From the NCBI RefSeq assembly GCF_003675385.1, contig NZ_RCWZ01000004.1, positions 434,001 through 498,000 on the forward strand: a DNA stretch of 64,000 nucleotides, given 5' to 3'. Within the stretch, counting starts at the first letter, position 1. Every line of letters begins with the position of its first letter. Source of the stretch: Mucilaginibacter kameinonensis. Lineage in GTDB: Bacteria > Bacteroidota > Bacteroidia > Sphingobacteriales > Sphingobacteriaceae. Under the pieces are notes generated by a model. It ran no database searches. It was not told where the DNA came from and saw only the letters and a list, made by a program, of their open reading frames with translations. Made by a program: the position numbers and the translations under genes. Of this stretch, positions 16,686 through 25,051 are shown piece after piece.

Positions 16686-17434
16686 TTACCGTCGTCGTCG
16701 GCGTATTACTGATTCTTTTTCTGGTAGCTGTGTTTATATTTTCTATCGTAAAATACAAGCGTAAAGTGACAGAAGACATCAAAGAGCGTCTTGCCATGAG
16801 AAAAAATTTCGAAAACATTCTGTTTCAAGCCCAGATAGAAGTCCAGGAATCGACACTTTCAACTTTGAGTCGTGAAATCCATGACAATATCGGCCAGCTC
16901 CTGAGCACCGCAAAAATGTTATTAAACATTACGGTAAGAGATTCCATCGAACCCGCCGAAACGCTTTTGGTAGCAAGCGAAACGTTGACCACTGCCATCA
17001 ATGAATTGAGGGCGCTTTCAAAATCCCTGAACAAGGATTGGTTAGTTCAATTTGACCTGATCAAAAACCTTGAGGCCGAAGCAGAACGCATAAATTCAGG
17101 AAAATCCTTGCTTGTTGTCCTTAAGCATACCGGCAACCTGATGATCAGCTCTGATCATCAGATTATTCTTTTCCGCATCATTCAGGAAGCATTGCAAAAT
17201 ACCATTAAACATTCGAATTCTAATATTGTCCATATAGAATCACTTGCCACAAATGAGCTTATAGAAATAAAAATTGAGGATAACGGGAACGGTTTTGACA
17301 TTCGGCAAATGAGTGATGGCATTGGCATTTCAAACATGAAGCAAAGGACCAACTTGTTAGGAGGGACGATCGAATGGACATCGATGAATAATAACTGTTC
17401 TGTGTTTATAAAAATACCTGTTACACAGTGTTAA
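16658..17434 (+). CDS. Sensor histidine kinase (HisKA_3/HATPase type)
   Basis: A 258-residue kinase. It has one membrane helix at about residues 9-30, a short coiled linker, and the dimerisation/phospho-acceptor helix SREIHDNIGQLLSTAKMLL with H75. A HATPase domain follows: N box HQIILFRIIQEALQNTIKHS, G1 IEDNGNGFDI, G2 GIGISNMKQR. It has no separate sensor domain. HisKA_3 kinases pair with LuxR-type regulators; one is encoded about 2 kb upstream on the same strand. It overlaps the membrane-protein gene by 28 bases. Confidence 0.9.
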   Translation: MFKEHQEVLITVVVGVLLILFLVAVFIFSIVKYKRKVTEDIKERLAMRKNFENILFQAQIEVQESTLSTLSREIHDNIGQLLSTAKMLLNITVRDSIEPAETLLVASETLTTAINELRALSKSLNKDWLVQFDLIKNLEAEAERINSGKSLLVVLKHTGNLMISSDHQIILFRIIQEALQNTIKHSNSNIVHIESLATNELIEIKIEDNGNGFDIRQMSDGIGISNMKQRTNLLGGTIEWTSMNNNCSVFIKIPVTQC

Positions 17435-17697
17435 CGGGCATATTTATATCCTACATAGGCATATACTTCTTCTTGATTGAATTTTTCCTTTCTAAACAAT
17501 CTATATCTCAATTACGGGAAATCATACCTTTTGCAGAAAAAAGCAATATCCATTGCTAATCATCAAGGGCTGCGCCTAATCCCAGAAATACCCAAATTAC
17601 CAATACCGTCCATCAGTAATTCGAAAAAAATCCTACAATGTACTCTAATGATGAATGCGCGAGGTTTGTTATCACCCAACAAACTGCCAATTTAATA

Positions 17698-19191
17698 TCA
17701 TAATTCCAATGTTTCCTCCAAATTCTCCTCTTTAAACAGATCTAAAGTGGCTCTTTGCATACGATAAGAATACGGGATTGACACCGGCTGACTGTCAGAT
17801 AGTTCAGGATTTAAAGTTATCTTATTTTGAGGAACCATAAGCTCTTTGGAAAGTAAGCTAAGTAACTCATCTTTTGTGACAAGGCGGGTGGAATATTCCT
17901 CCTCAATATCTGTATTCGTTATATTTACCCCGTGAACATTAACTGCTGATATAGTTGGTCTTCCGCTTTCATCCCTAAGCCTTCCAATGGTTAAATCAAC
18001 CGGCAAACTTAGGGCATCTGGTCCTGGTCTATATAACAATCTATCGCTGAATGGGCGTAACTGATCGTTAATCATTACAAATGATTCTCTAAACCGAACA
18101 TCGCCTTGCAGATCAATAACTTCCTTGAGAAATTTTTGCTTCAATGCACTTTTTCTAAATAGTCCATGTCCATTAAAGTATATCTCAAAGAACATCCCAC
18201 TTACAATATGGTGTGCCCTTGCACCTGCATTTCCAATTAACCAATTTTTTAAATCACGATAAATAGCGATACCTGAATTTGAATGATTTTCGCCAGCATT
18301 AACTAAGCCCCGCCCCAATAAAAATAATTGATCATCCGACCAGGCATTTAATGATAAATGCGGTATTTTATCTAGTGCTTCATTTTGCTTATGAAAATCA
18401 CCACTTAAAGCTGCCAACAATAAATCAACTGCTGAACCTGAATTAACGGTTTTAAATTCGTAATCAGCGATTACGGTGTCGCTGTAAGGCAAATTTTTCG
18501 AGTGTCTTAACTGGCCTGAGTTCAGAATTAGCGGTCCGATAAGTGAAGTATGCTCCCAGCTGGTTTGTGCGCCTTGTGTAGCAGACGATACGGTTGCCCT
18601 AACTCTTTTAAAGAACAATTCAATTTCAATATCTTCTTGCTTAAGATGCTGAACAAATGCCAAAGTATAATAACTATTGTTTCCGATACCGTCTTTAGCA
18701 GCCTCGCCCGGGGAAGTTGAAAAGGCTATCAGGGTTCCCTTGGGTGCAAATACAGGTGCAAAATCATTGCCTTCACTCCCACGTACAACACCTTCAATCG
18801 GCTTTCTGCAAGCATCTAAAATAACAACTTTGGCATTCACGCCAGATCTATCCATTTTTTTTATAAGGTCTTCCAGCAAAATAGAGTCTCTTTTAGCGGA
18901 TGTGAGGCTGAATGCATTTATTTCCTTCCCGGCAAGCAGATTCTCGCCGTCAATCTGAAACCCATGTCCGGCAAAATAGAAAAGCCCCAAATCATAATTT
19001 GTCAATGCGGAACAAAACTCTTCAACCAGACCGTCAATCTCCCTGATGGTCATATCATAGCCGCGTATAACTATAAACCCTAAATTTTCTAAGGATTCGC
19101 TGATTAATTTAGCATCGCTGACCGCATTATCTAGTTTTGTTAAAGTTTCATAATCATTGAGGCCGATTACCAACGCAAGTGCACTTTTCAT
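17698..19191 (-). CDS. Caspase-like (peptidase C14) protein with a long C-terminal region
   Basis: A clan CD cysteine protease (497 residues). The N-terminal 210 or so residues have the caspase/metacaspase p20 features: ALVIGLNDY at the start, catalytic H76 in LFYFAGHGFQ, and nucleophile C128 in KVVILDACRK. An SP-G segment (IAFSTSPGEAAKDG) follows. The remaining 290 residues are unassigned and may be the sensing or regulatory part. It has no signal peptide, so it should act in the cytoplasm. It is a single gene with no partner in the immediate operon. Bacterial caspase-like proteases often act as suicide effectors in antiphage systems; whether this one does is inference from its neighbourhood. 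Confidence 0.88.
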   Translation of the reverse strand: MKSALALVIGLNDYETLTKLDNAVSDAKLISESLENLGFIVIRGYDMTIREIDGLVEEFCSALTNYDLGLFYFAGHGFQIDGENLLAGKEINAFSLTSAKRDSILLEDLIKKMDRSGVNAKVVILDACRKPIEGVVRGSEGNDFAPVFAPKGTLIAFSTSPGEAAKDGIGNNSYYTLAFVQHLKQEDIEIELFFKRVRATVSSATQGAQTSWEHTSLIGPLILNSGQLRHSKNLPYSDTVIADYEFKTVNSGSAVDLLLAALSGDFHKQNEALDKIPHLSLNAWSDDQLFLLGRGLVNAGENHSNSGIAIYRDLKNWLIGNAGARAHHIVSGMFFEIYFNGHGLFRKSALKQKFLKEVIDLQGDVRFRESFVMINDQLRPFSDRLLYRPGPDALSLPVDLTIGRLRDESGRPTISAVNVHGVNITNTDIEEEYSTRLVTKDELLSLLSKELMVPQNKITLNPELSDSQPVSIPYSYRMQRATLDLFKEENLEETLEL

Positions 19192-19583
19192 TTTTATAAT
19201 AGTATTTTCAAAAATAGCTTTTTTACATCAGGCTTCTTCGCCCATAGTTCACCAATTACAGAATGCTAACAATTCAAGTATGAGCAGGACTGTTCAGTAC
19301 AAAGACTTCCATCTCTGACCCAAAAATTGAAAGTACGCCTAAACTTCATTTGAATAAACAGGTGTTCTGAAATATACAATAAGATACTAGCTTAAGCGAT
19401 TCAGATTTAGAAACATCGGTAACAATAGCATTTTTTACCGCCTGCTCTCTTAATGTCATGCGATTATGCTTACCTGAAGTTTTATGATAAGAAAAACGCT
19501 TTACATTTCCACGATTAACAAACTATCAGAAAATGTAGGGCGAAAAGGGCGGGCTATTTATTTGCAGGAAGCTCCACCTGCCT
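19192..19583. other. Intergenic region without recognisable content
   Basis: Between the caspase-like gene and the Fic gene I see no open frame with protein-like features, no clear hairpin with a U-run and no repeat. It should contain the promoter of the caspase-like gene. Confidence 0.5.
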
Positions 19584-21140
19584 TTATCCTGGCAAGTGGG
19601 CTTCCGGTTTACCTTTCATTTCCTGTTCAACCAGGCTGGCCAGGAATTTCGCAAAGGGCGTGATATCCTGCTCTGTACTGGCTTTTTCAAGCGCCGCCAT
19701 ATAAGCAGTCCTTTTTTCAACCGGGATTACTGTCCAGGGATAACCGCCGGATGCCAGCATGCTGTTCATCAGAAACCGGCCTATACGGCCGTTTCCATCC
19801 ATGTAGGGATGGATAAAAACAAATACAAAATGGCCTAATACAGCCCTTACGCATGCTTCAGGTTCTTCTTCCAGCAACTCAAATAATACCGGCATGGTAT
19901 CCCTCATCGCGTCAATATTTAAAGGGGTATGTTTGGAACTGGTAATAAAAACCTGGGCATTGCGGTAGCCGGCGAGGTCTGAAGCTTTCAACAGACCTGC
20001 AGACACACTGGGATCAAACAGTTCCCGGTACCAGGCAGCGTGGTCCGCGTCCGCCTGTTTTCCGGGATTTCCGCCATCTATGATCCTGCTGATCGATTCC
20101 TTTACCTGCTGAAAAGCCTGGTAATATCCCCTTGCGGCCATTGCGTCTTTTTGCTTCTTATCTTCAGGGTTTTCATTCTTGTCCCAGGCCCCGCTGCTGA
20201 CCCTTTCGATCAGCTCAGGTGTTACACGGTACCGCTCTATCGACAAAGAATGATAGGCATCGGTGACGAAGACATCATCAATATGTTTAAGATAGGCCGC
20301 TTTATCTTTGGGTATGCCCGGCGCGGCCGGAAAATTCCGAATGACTGTGGGGCGCATCAGCTGCCACATCAGGCGAAGCCTGTTAACATAAGGCGAACGT
20401 TCCCTTGCTGACAAATTGATGGCTATCTTTTCTTCAAAAGGATCGGATTCCCTCACATCATAATCTGCCGAACGCATCGCACCAAGAATGTTGTCTGCGA
20501 TCCGTTCCCGGCCTATATTTCTGAAAGCACCGGCCAGCCTTCCCGCGATAGAGGTATGTCCTTTATCCAACAACACCGGCAAAAGCTCAGATGCGTCCCT
20601 GATCATGGACACCGCGGTGCGTGCGTCAATCGGGTTCCGGGCGTAGGTGTTGGCCGAAGCATAAATTACCGCCCCGATGAGCGTATACATCCTGATCCCG
20701 TTTTGAACCATTCTCAAGCCTTCTTCCGGAAGTTCGGCTTTAAGATTAAACAGCGTGGTTTGAAAAGGCAAATTGGTCAGCGTATTGTTGGCTTTTAGTG
20801 ACCTGACAATCAACTGTGGCGGAACCGTTAAGTTACCGGCATGTAACTGTAAGGATTGTTCGGCGGAGATACACCAGTCTGTCCCGTATTTATGTTCCAG
20901 TAACCTGGCACAAAAATCCCAATACGAAGAGTACCACGAGGTACTGTCTCCAGGACGTTCCTGCGGGTCTGCCGGTATGTACCAGCCTTTGATGATCTCT
21001 TTGAGAAAACCTTTTTTAAGCAATAATACCCGGATCGTTTTTTTTGAAATCTCAGAAGTATGGATTGCGACCAGGCCTTGATCCTGAAGTTCCTTTAATG
21101 TTTCCAGCGCTTCTACAAGCCGTTCCCTAGGTGTAGCCAT
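19584..21140 (-). CDS. AbiEi-like N-terminal region fused to a Fic domain (predicted AMPylase)
   Basis: A 518-residue protein. The first 180 or so residues resemble AbiEi-type antitoxin/transcription-factor proteins: a winged-helix start, then KGFLKEIIKGWYIPADPQER and WCISAEQSLQLHAGN. The C-terminal half is a Fic domain with the complete motif HPYMDGNGRIGR (444-455), including catalytic H444. Fic enzymes usually transfer AMP from ATP to a target protein. A predicted inhibitory segment, SLSIERYR (S298, E302, R303), keeps the Ser-x-x-x-Glu part of the autoinhibition motif but has Arg where Gly or Asn is usual. Toxin-like and regulator-like parts thus lie in one chain. It is a single gene directly downstream of a 24-bp repeat array that could be its own operator. 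Confidence 0.87.
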   Translation of the reverse strand: MATPRERLVEALETLKELQDQGLVAIHTSEISKKTIRVLLLKKGFLKEIIKGWYIPADPQERPGDSTSWYSSYWDFCARLLEHKYGTDWCISAEQSLQLHAGNLTVPPQLIVRSLKANNTLTNLPFQTTLFNLKAELPEEGLRMVQNGIRMYTLIGAVIYASANTYARNPIDARTAVSMIRDASELLPVLLDKGHTSIAGRLAGAFRNIGRERIADNILGAMRSADYDVRESDPFEEKIAINLSARERSPYVNRLRLMWQLMRPTVIRNFPAAPGIPKDKAAYLKHIDDVFVTDAYHSLSIERYRVTPELIERVSSGAWDKNENPEDKKQKDAMAARGYYQAFQQVKESISRIIDGGNPGKQADADHAAWYRELFDPSVSAGLLKASDLAGYRNAQVFITSSKHTPLNIDAMRDTMPVLFELLEEEPEACVRAVLGHFVFVFIHPYMDGNGRIGRFLMNSMLASGGYPWTVIPVEKRTAYMAALEKASTEQDITPFAKFLASLVEQEMKGKPEAHLPG

Positions 21141-21182
21141 TTAAATCAGAGCAATTAGAATAATATAAACAGTTGTAATAAA

Positions 21183-21374
21183 ACAATTACAAACAAATGT
21201 AACAAAACAATTATAGACAAAAGAATTAAAACAATTACAAACAGATGCAACAGAACAATTATAAACAAACACAATAAAACAATTACAAACAGCCTCAACA
21301 GAACAATTACGAATAACCGCAACAAAAACCTCGCGAACAAGCGCAACAAAAAAACATCGCGAACAGGCGCAATA
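21183..21374. repeat. Eight imperfect 24-bp tandem repeats
   Basis: Units begin at 21183, 21207, 21231, 21255, 21279, 21303, 21327 and 21351. The consensus on the plus strand is close to ACAATTACAAACAAATGCAA plus CAAA. The first six units share ACAATTA; the last two drift to a GC-richer form (TCGCGAACA then GCGCAA). There are no spacers between units. The array starts 43 bases upstream of the AbiEi-Fic ATG. It could bind a regulator, act as replication iterons, or be a simple expanded repeat. Confidence 0.85.
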
Positions 21375-21472
21375 AAAAGAGGCATCAGCAACGACCTGAC
21401 GTTATCCCGATTGCCATAAAACCTGATAAAAATCCGGCATTAAGGTTTATCGGCAGTGCATGACAAGAAAAG

Positions 21473-21518
21473 CGCCCCGCATGCTCACCAGAATATAAAT
21501 AATGGGGCATGCGGGGCG
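21473..21518 (-). terminator. Terminator for the macro-domain/PRTRC genes
   Basis: CGCCCCGCATGC (21473-21484) and its exact complement (21507-21518) form a 12-bp GC-rich stem. Read on the minus strand it is followed by CTTTTCTTGTC. It lies 45 bases beyond the stop of the macro-domain gene. Confidence 0.65.
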
Positions 21519-21522
21519 AAGG

Positions 21523-21542
21523 GGGCGGGCATTAGCCCGCCC
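21523..21542. other. Second short GC hairpin next to the terminator
   Basis: An 8-bp stem (GGGCGGGC / GCCCGCCC) around an ATTA loop, directly beside the 12-bp terminator stem. It may act with it as a tandem terminator. Confidence 0.45.
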
Positions 21543-21562
21543 GCCGGGGAATTTCCAAAAAT

Positions 21563-22021
21563 TCAAGGTAACTGCGGTTCGTAGACCCAGATATCGGTAT
21601 CCAGCAGGGACAGGTGATGTTCAATCATCGCCCTGACCCGTTTCCAGTCCAGTCCGCCGTTGCCGCAGCCCAGTGCGGGCATGGCCAGGCTTTTGAGCGG
21701 ATTTTCTTTCAGGTAAGCGGCAAGCATCAGCAGGCCGCTTTCAATATACTCATATTTCGAGGGCAGTTTCCAGTGCTGCTTTGTCGGAAAATTGATGATC
21801 AGCCTTTCCCCGAGGATCAGGTCGCTATCGCTGACCGCCAATAGCTGCCCGGTCTGCAGCTTACCCGACAAACAGGCTTGCCTGTATACTTCGTAATTGT
21901 GGGGGAAGGCATTTTTGAATTGCAGGGCGATGCCCTTTCCCATTACGCCAGCTGTATTCACGGTATTGACTAAAGCCTCCGCACTCGAATCCAGCAAGTT
22001 ACCTGTTGTAAACCTTAACAT
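21563..22021 (-). CDS. Macro-domain protein (ADP-ribose binding or hydrolysis)
   Basis: A stand-alone macro domain of 152 residues. Seen: FTTGNLLDSSAEALVNTVN, the phosphate-binding loop TAGVMGKGIALQFK, and the late motif MPALGCGNGGLDW. The NTVNT...GKGIA...LGCGNGGLDW pattern is that of the DarG/TARG1-like branch, which can remove ADP-ribose from DNA or protein. No DarT-like toxin is encoded next to it. It lies 53 bases beyond the end of the PRTRC ThiF gene on the same strand, so it is probably the last gene of that transcript. The call of the branch is by motif only. Confidence 0.88.
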   Translation of the reverse strand: MLRFTTGNLLDSSAEALVNTVNTAGVMGKGIALQFKNAFPHNYEVYRQACLSGKLQTGQLLAVSDSDLILGERLIINFPTKQHWKLPSKYEYIESGLLMLAAYLKENPLKSLAMPALGCGNGGLDWKRVRAMIEHHLSLLDTDIWVYEPQLP

Positions 22022-22074
22022 GTTGCAAATATTTGAATTATCGGTGATTTTCCGGTCACCGGTTTGTTGAAACC

Positions 22075-22899
22075 TTAAGCGACTTTAAGCGCCTGTGACC
22101 TGAACTCCCCGAGGTTCAGGAAAACGCCCCGGCTAAACAGCATCCCTTCGCGGAACATCTTCTTCAGGATTTCCACGCCGGTATAAGCAAGCGAGGCATT
22201 GATAAACAAGTCCTGCTCTTCCAGAGCGCCCGCTGTCGAGCAGGTATTCCGGCCGTCCCCTTTTTCCGACAGGGCCAGCAAATCCCTGAACTCGTCGGTA
22301 ATCTTCGGCAGGTTTTGGACTGGCCGGTACAACTTGGATTGGGGCTGCGGGATGTCCCCGACTGTCGACAGGATCGCTTGTCCCGCTGATTTGCTGTTCC
22401 CGAAATCAAGCCAGTAGCGGGGCTGCCCGCGGTTATAGCCGGAGGCCTGAAGTGCCTGTTCCAATACCGCTGCAATTTCCAAACGGGCTGCGACTGAATC
22501 CACGCAGCTGACGGTAATTTCCGCAAAGGGGATGGACGCATCCGCTTTGAGCAATTGCCGGTCGAACTTTTCCGTAAAAGCTTTCCAGTTCGTTCCGAAA
22601 AAACGATTGTTCCGGTTGGTGACGACCACTGATTTATATAAACCGGTTTCCGAGGATGCAAACAGCGTCCGCAGGCGGTTGGCGGGTTCTATCCGATCAT
22701 CATCGAACACCCGCACCATCAGACCGGGATGGTTCATTTCGGTCAGCATATGGTCAAGTCTTGCCAGTGCGGTCAGCACATGGCTGCCTGTCCCTCCCGC
22801 ACCGATGAGGTTGACCGTTACGGGGTTGGTGGGTTTCAGCAGTTCGGACGATACGAAGTGTACCGCCTGTCTGATGTTATTCTTCAGTTTACCTTTCAT
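22075..22899 (-). CDS. PRTRC system ThiF-family protein
   Basis: An E1/ThiF-like adenylating-fold protein of 274 residues from the PRTRC (ParB-related, ThiF-related cassette) group found on plasmids and integrative elements. Seen: the nucleotide-binding loop VNLIGAGGTGSHVLTALARL (about residues 29-48), an acidic strand with VFDDDRIEPANRLR, and the conserved VSCVDSVAARLEI. The cassette's biochemical function is unknown. Its ATG overlaps the stop of the PRTRC B gene by four bases (22896-22899). Confidence 0.9.
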   Translation of the reverse strand: MKGKLKNNIRQAVHFVSSELLKPTNPVTVNLIGAGGTGSHVLTALARLDHMLTEMNHPGLMVRVFDDDRIEPANRLRTLFASSETGLYKSVVVTNRNNRFFGTNWKAFTEKFDRQLLKADASIPFAEITVSCVDSVAARLEIAAVLEQALQASGYNRGQPRYWLDFGNSKSAGQAILSTVGDIPQPQSKLYRPVQNLPKITDEFRDLLALSEKGDGRNTCSTAGALEEQDLFINASLAYTGVEILKKMFREGMLFSRGVFLNLGEFRSQALKVA

Positions 22900-23648
22900 G
22901 AGATCAATTGTTTAAGGGTATACCCCGTCCTGACGAGTTCCTCCTGCGGAAACGCTTCGCCGCTTTCCCGCAGCCTTGCCCACAGGGCTTGCAGGGGTGA
23001 TCTGGTGCTGCTGTTCCCGTTAATGGAATGGCTGAAATAACTGTTGAAAAAATACTGCTCCCATGCAGTCATCAAGTCCTCCAAAGCGGTCTGTGCATGA
23101 ATACCCACCTGCACTGTCCCCATACAGACATTACCATTGTGGTAGATATTGAAATAAGGCGCATGGTAAAGCGGCGTATCTGCGGTGGGTTTCGCTTTTC
23201 CTTTGATGGCGAACACGGCCAGTTTCTCGGCATCGGCACGCCATACCATTGCCGGGATTTTGGTTTTTCCGGAGGGGATATGCAGCGTATCCGCAAAAAA
23301 GAGGTTAACCTCCTGCGGAGGCGTATACCATACGGCGAAGCCGCCAGCCTGCTGGTTCAGGTACAGCAACCTGGAGGGGATGATCCCCGCCGGGCGCAGG
23401 TAGCCACCTTTGAGTTCCTGCGTGGATAGCAGGATTTCGCTTAAGGCGCTCATTTCTTTCAGCGTCAAAGGGTGCGCATTGATGGGCTGCCCCTGTTTTC
23501 CGATGTCGTAGCTTTCCACATAGATTTGGGTGGCGGTGTCGTAGTTGAGATAAAGGTTGTTATTATCTTCTTTGGGTTGGTGCAGGTAGATCAGCAGGGC
23601 TTTGACCGGGGTAAAAGCCGTATCGAAATCTTCGGTTATGTTGGTCAT
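22896..23648 (-). CDS. PRTRC system protein B
   Basis: A 250-residue protein matching what I know of PRTRC protein B: a central NLFFADTLHIPSGKTKIPAM region, then AVFAIKGKAKPTADTPLYHA and PYFNIYHNGNVCMGTVQV. The region resembles JAB/E2-like companions of ThiF proteins in general layout. No membrane segment. It starts four bases after the stop of protein F and overlaps the ThiF gene, so F, B and ThiF form one tightly packed operon. Function unknown. Confidence 0.88.
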   Translation of the reverse strand: MTNITEDFDTAFTPVKALLIYLHQPKEDNNNLYLNYDTATQIYVESYDIGKQGQPINAHPLTLKEMSALSEILLSTQELKGGYLRPAGIIPSRLLYLNQQAGGFAVWYTPPQEVNLFFADTLHIPSGKTKIPAMVWRADAEKLAVFAIKGKAKPTADTPLYHAPYFNIYHNGNVCMGTVQVGIHAQTALEDLMTAWEQYFFNSYFSHSINGNSSTRSPLQALWARLRESGEAFPQEELVRTGYTLKQLIS

Positions 23649-23652
23649 GGTC

Positions 23653-24759
23653 TTATTCTTTGGTATCGTATTGGTTCAGCAAATCACGCAAGCGGTCGAT
23701 CAGGTCAAAAAGCCGGTGTTCGAAATCAAACTCAGGCACAGTGTCCACGGGCAGGGTATCAAAGAAACGGAGGCAGAGGGGTTCGTCCATCATCGGCATT
23801 TCCTGAAAATAACAGTTCAGCATCTCGTCCAGTTCGTCCGCAAAACAATCGTTGCTGCTCCAGAAAAACCCGGTGTACATATCCGGCCTGATCCGCTCTT
23901 CCTCGGCGGGACAGATCAGGTCGGGACGGGTGCAATCCGCTAAGGAGCGCCGGGGATAGTCCCGGTACAACCGCAAAAAATCCCGTCCCAACTGCTCCCA
24001 TTCGGCCTCCCCTTCGTCCCGGTGACGGAATGCAGTGATCTTCACCTCCATCTGCTTTAACCAGTACGGGTCCTGCAGCAGGCGCAACAAACCGACACCT
24101 GCCTGCGAGGCCTCGTACAGCGTATTTTCCTGGTGTTCCCGCCATTCCTGTTCTTCCCCGCTTTCTTCCCCGTCACAGTCCTCCATCAGCCACTGGTACA
24201 GCGTATCGTACTGGCTGTACATGAAGCTGCCGCTGTCGCCGTAACAAGGGATACCGACGATCTGGTACAGGTAAGCGAAAACGGTCAGGATCAACGCTGT
24301 GATCTCCTGTTTTTCCGCACATTGCGACCAGCGCCACCACGTCCGGATGGGAATAAAATACAGGTTGTAGCCGATACCGAACATTCTGGCGGTGGCCATT
24401 ACCGCCCGCCTTCCCCTGTCTTTGACGATCATGGCGTTGAGGTTCGGGTCAACCGCCTTCAAGGCCTGTTCCACCTTTTGCCATGCCGCATAGATATTCT
24501 GCGGGTAAAGCGCCTCCCCTGTCTGCGGCAGGGGTATCCGGTAAAAGCGGCAAAGGTTGGAGAGGGAGTGGTAAAACTCCCTTTCCGTCTGCTCCCGGTT
24601 TCCGCTCACCGCCCACAGGGAGCGAAAACGGTGTTTCAGAAAACCATTCCCGTCATTTCCGCCGGGGCGCTCCGCAGCGGGTTTTGCTGTACCTCGCCTG
24701 CGTCCGGCAGGCGGTTTAAGTGCGCTGCCAGTTTTCCGAATAACTGCTGTATTTTCCAT
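23653..24759 (-). CDS. PRTRC system protein F
   Basis: A 368-residue protein of the PRTRC cassette. Helical and Trp-rich, with GIGYNLYFIPIRTWWRW near the middle and an acidic segment (EDCDGEESGEEQEW). The frame is open further upstream, but I chose the ATG at 24759. It has an unusually strong Shine-Dalgarno run (GGAGGGAG) about 7 bases before it, and a farther start would overlap protein C. The strong SD stands out because most genes here lack one. Function unknown; it sits between C and B as in other PRTRC sets. Confidence 0.85.
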   Translation of the reverse strand: MENTAVIRKTGSALKPPAGRRRGTAKPAAERPGGNDGNGFLKHRFRSLWAVSGNREQTEREFYHSLSNLCRFYRIPLPQTGEALYPQNIYAAWQKVEQALKAVDPNLNAMIVKDRGRRAVMATARMFGIGYNLYFIPIRTWWRWSQCAEKQEITALILTVFAYLYQIVGIPCYGDSGSFMYSQYDTLYQWLMEDCDGEESGEEQEWREHQENTLYEASQAGVGLLRLLQDPYWLKQMEVKITAFRHRDEGEAEWEQLGRDFLRLYRDYPRRSLADCTRPDLICPAEEERIRPDMYTGFFWSSNDCFADELDEMLNCYFQEMPMMDEPLCLRFFDTLPVDTVPEFDFEHRLFDLIDRLRDLLNQYDTKE

Positions 24760-24808
24760 TGGTCTCCCTCCCTCCTGATCCTGACGACCCGGTTTTTGTT
24801 TATTGTTC

Positions 24809-25024
24809 TCATCCTTTTGTTCCCATCGTGCTTTCGAAGCGGTAAAACACTTCGTCGTCCCTGATCTCCGGTCCCGAAATTTTAGCGTTGGTGAGTATGG
24901 GATAAGTTCCCGCATAGAAGTGCTGTACATCGCCTGCGGAAAACTCCGCACCGGGGTCTGCCAAACGGATTTCCTGCCCGCTTACGGTGTGCAGGAACAC
25001 CCTTTTCAATTCATTTACGATCAT
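24809..25024 (-). CDS. PRTRC system protein C
   Basis: A short 71-residue protein of the PRTRC cassette. It begins MIVNELKRVFLHTVSGQEI and has the DVQHFYAGTYPILTNA segment, a beta-rich ubiquitin-like-sized fold. Small beta-rich partners of ThiF proteins are often ubiquitin-like, but this one lacks a Gly-Gly end (it ends TMGTKG). It lies between the E and F genes on the same strand. Confidence 0.85.
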   Translation of the reverse strand: MIVNELKRVFLHTVSGQEIRLADPGAEFSAGDVQHFYAGTYPILTNAKISGPEIRDDEVFYRFESTMGTKG

Positions 25025-25051
25025 GGTTCTATTATTTAAAAGGTTATATAC

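Noticed and set aside
17477..17695. 72-codon plus-strand frame after the histidine kinase
   Set aside because: Short, without motif, and ending at the caspase-like gene's stop region; likely noncoding spacer.
21183..21374. Possible CRISPR array
   Set aside because: Repeats are directly adjacent and imperfect, with no unique spacers, and no cas genes are nearby.
21155..21391. Minus-strand open frame with an 8-residue hydrophobic repeat
   Set aside because: The periodic translation is a by-product of the 24-bp tandem repeats (24 bases equal 8 codons). It has no start signal of note and no domain resemblance.
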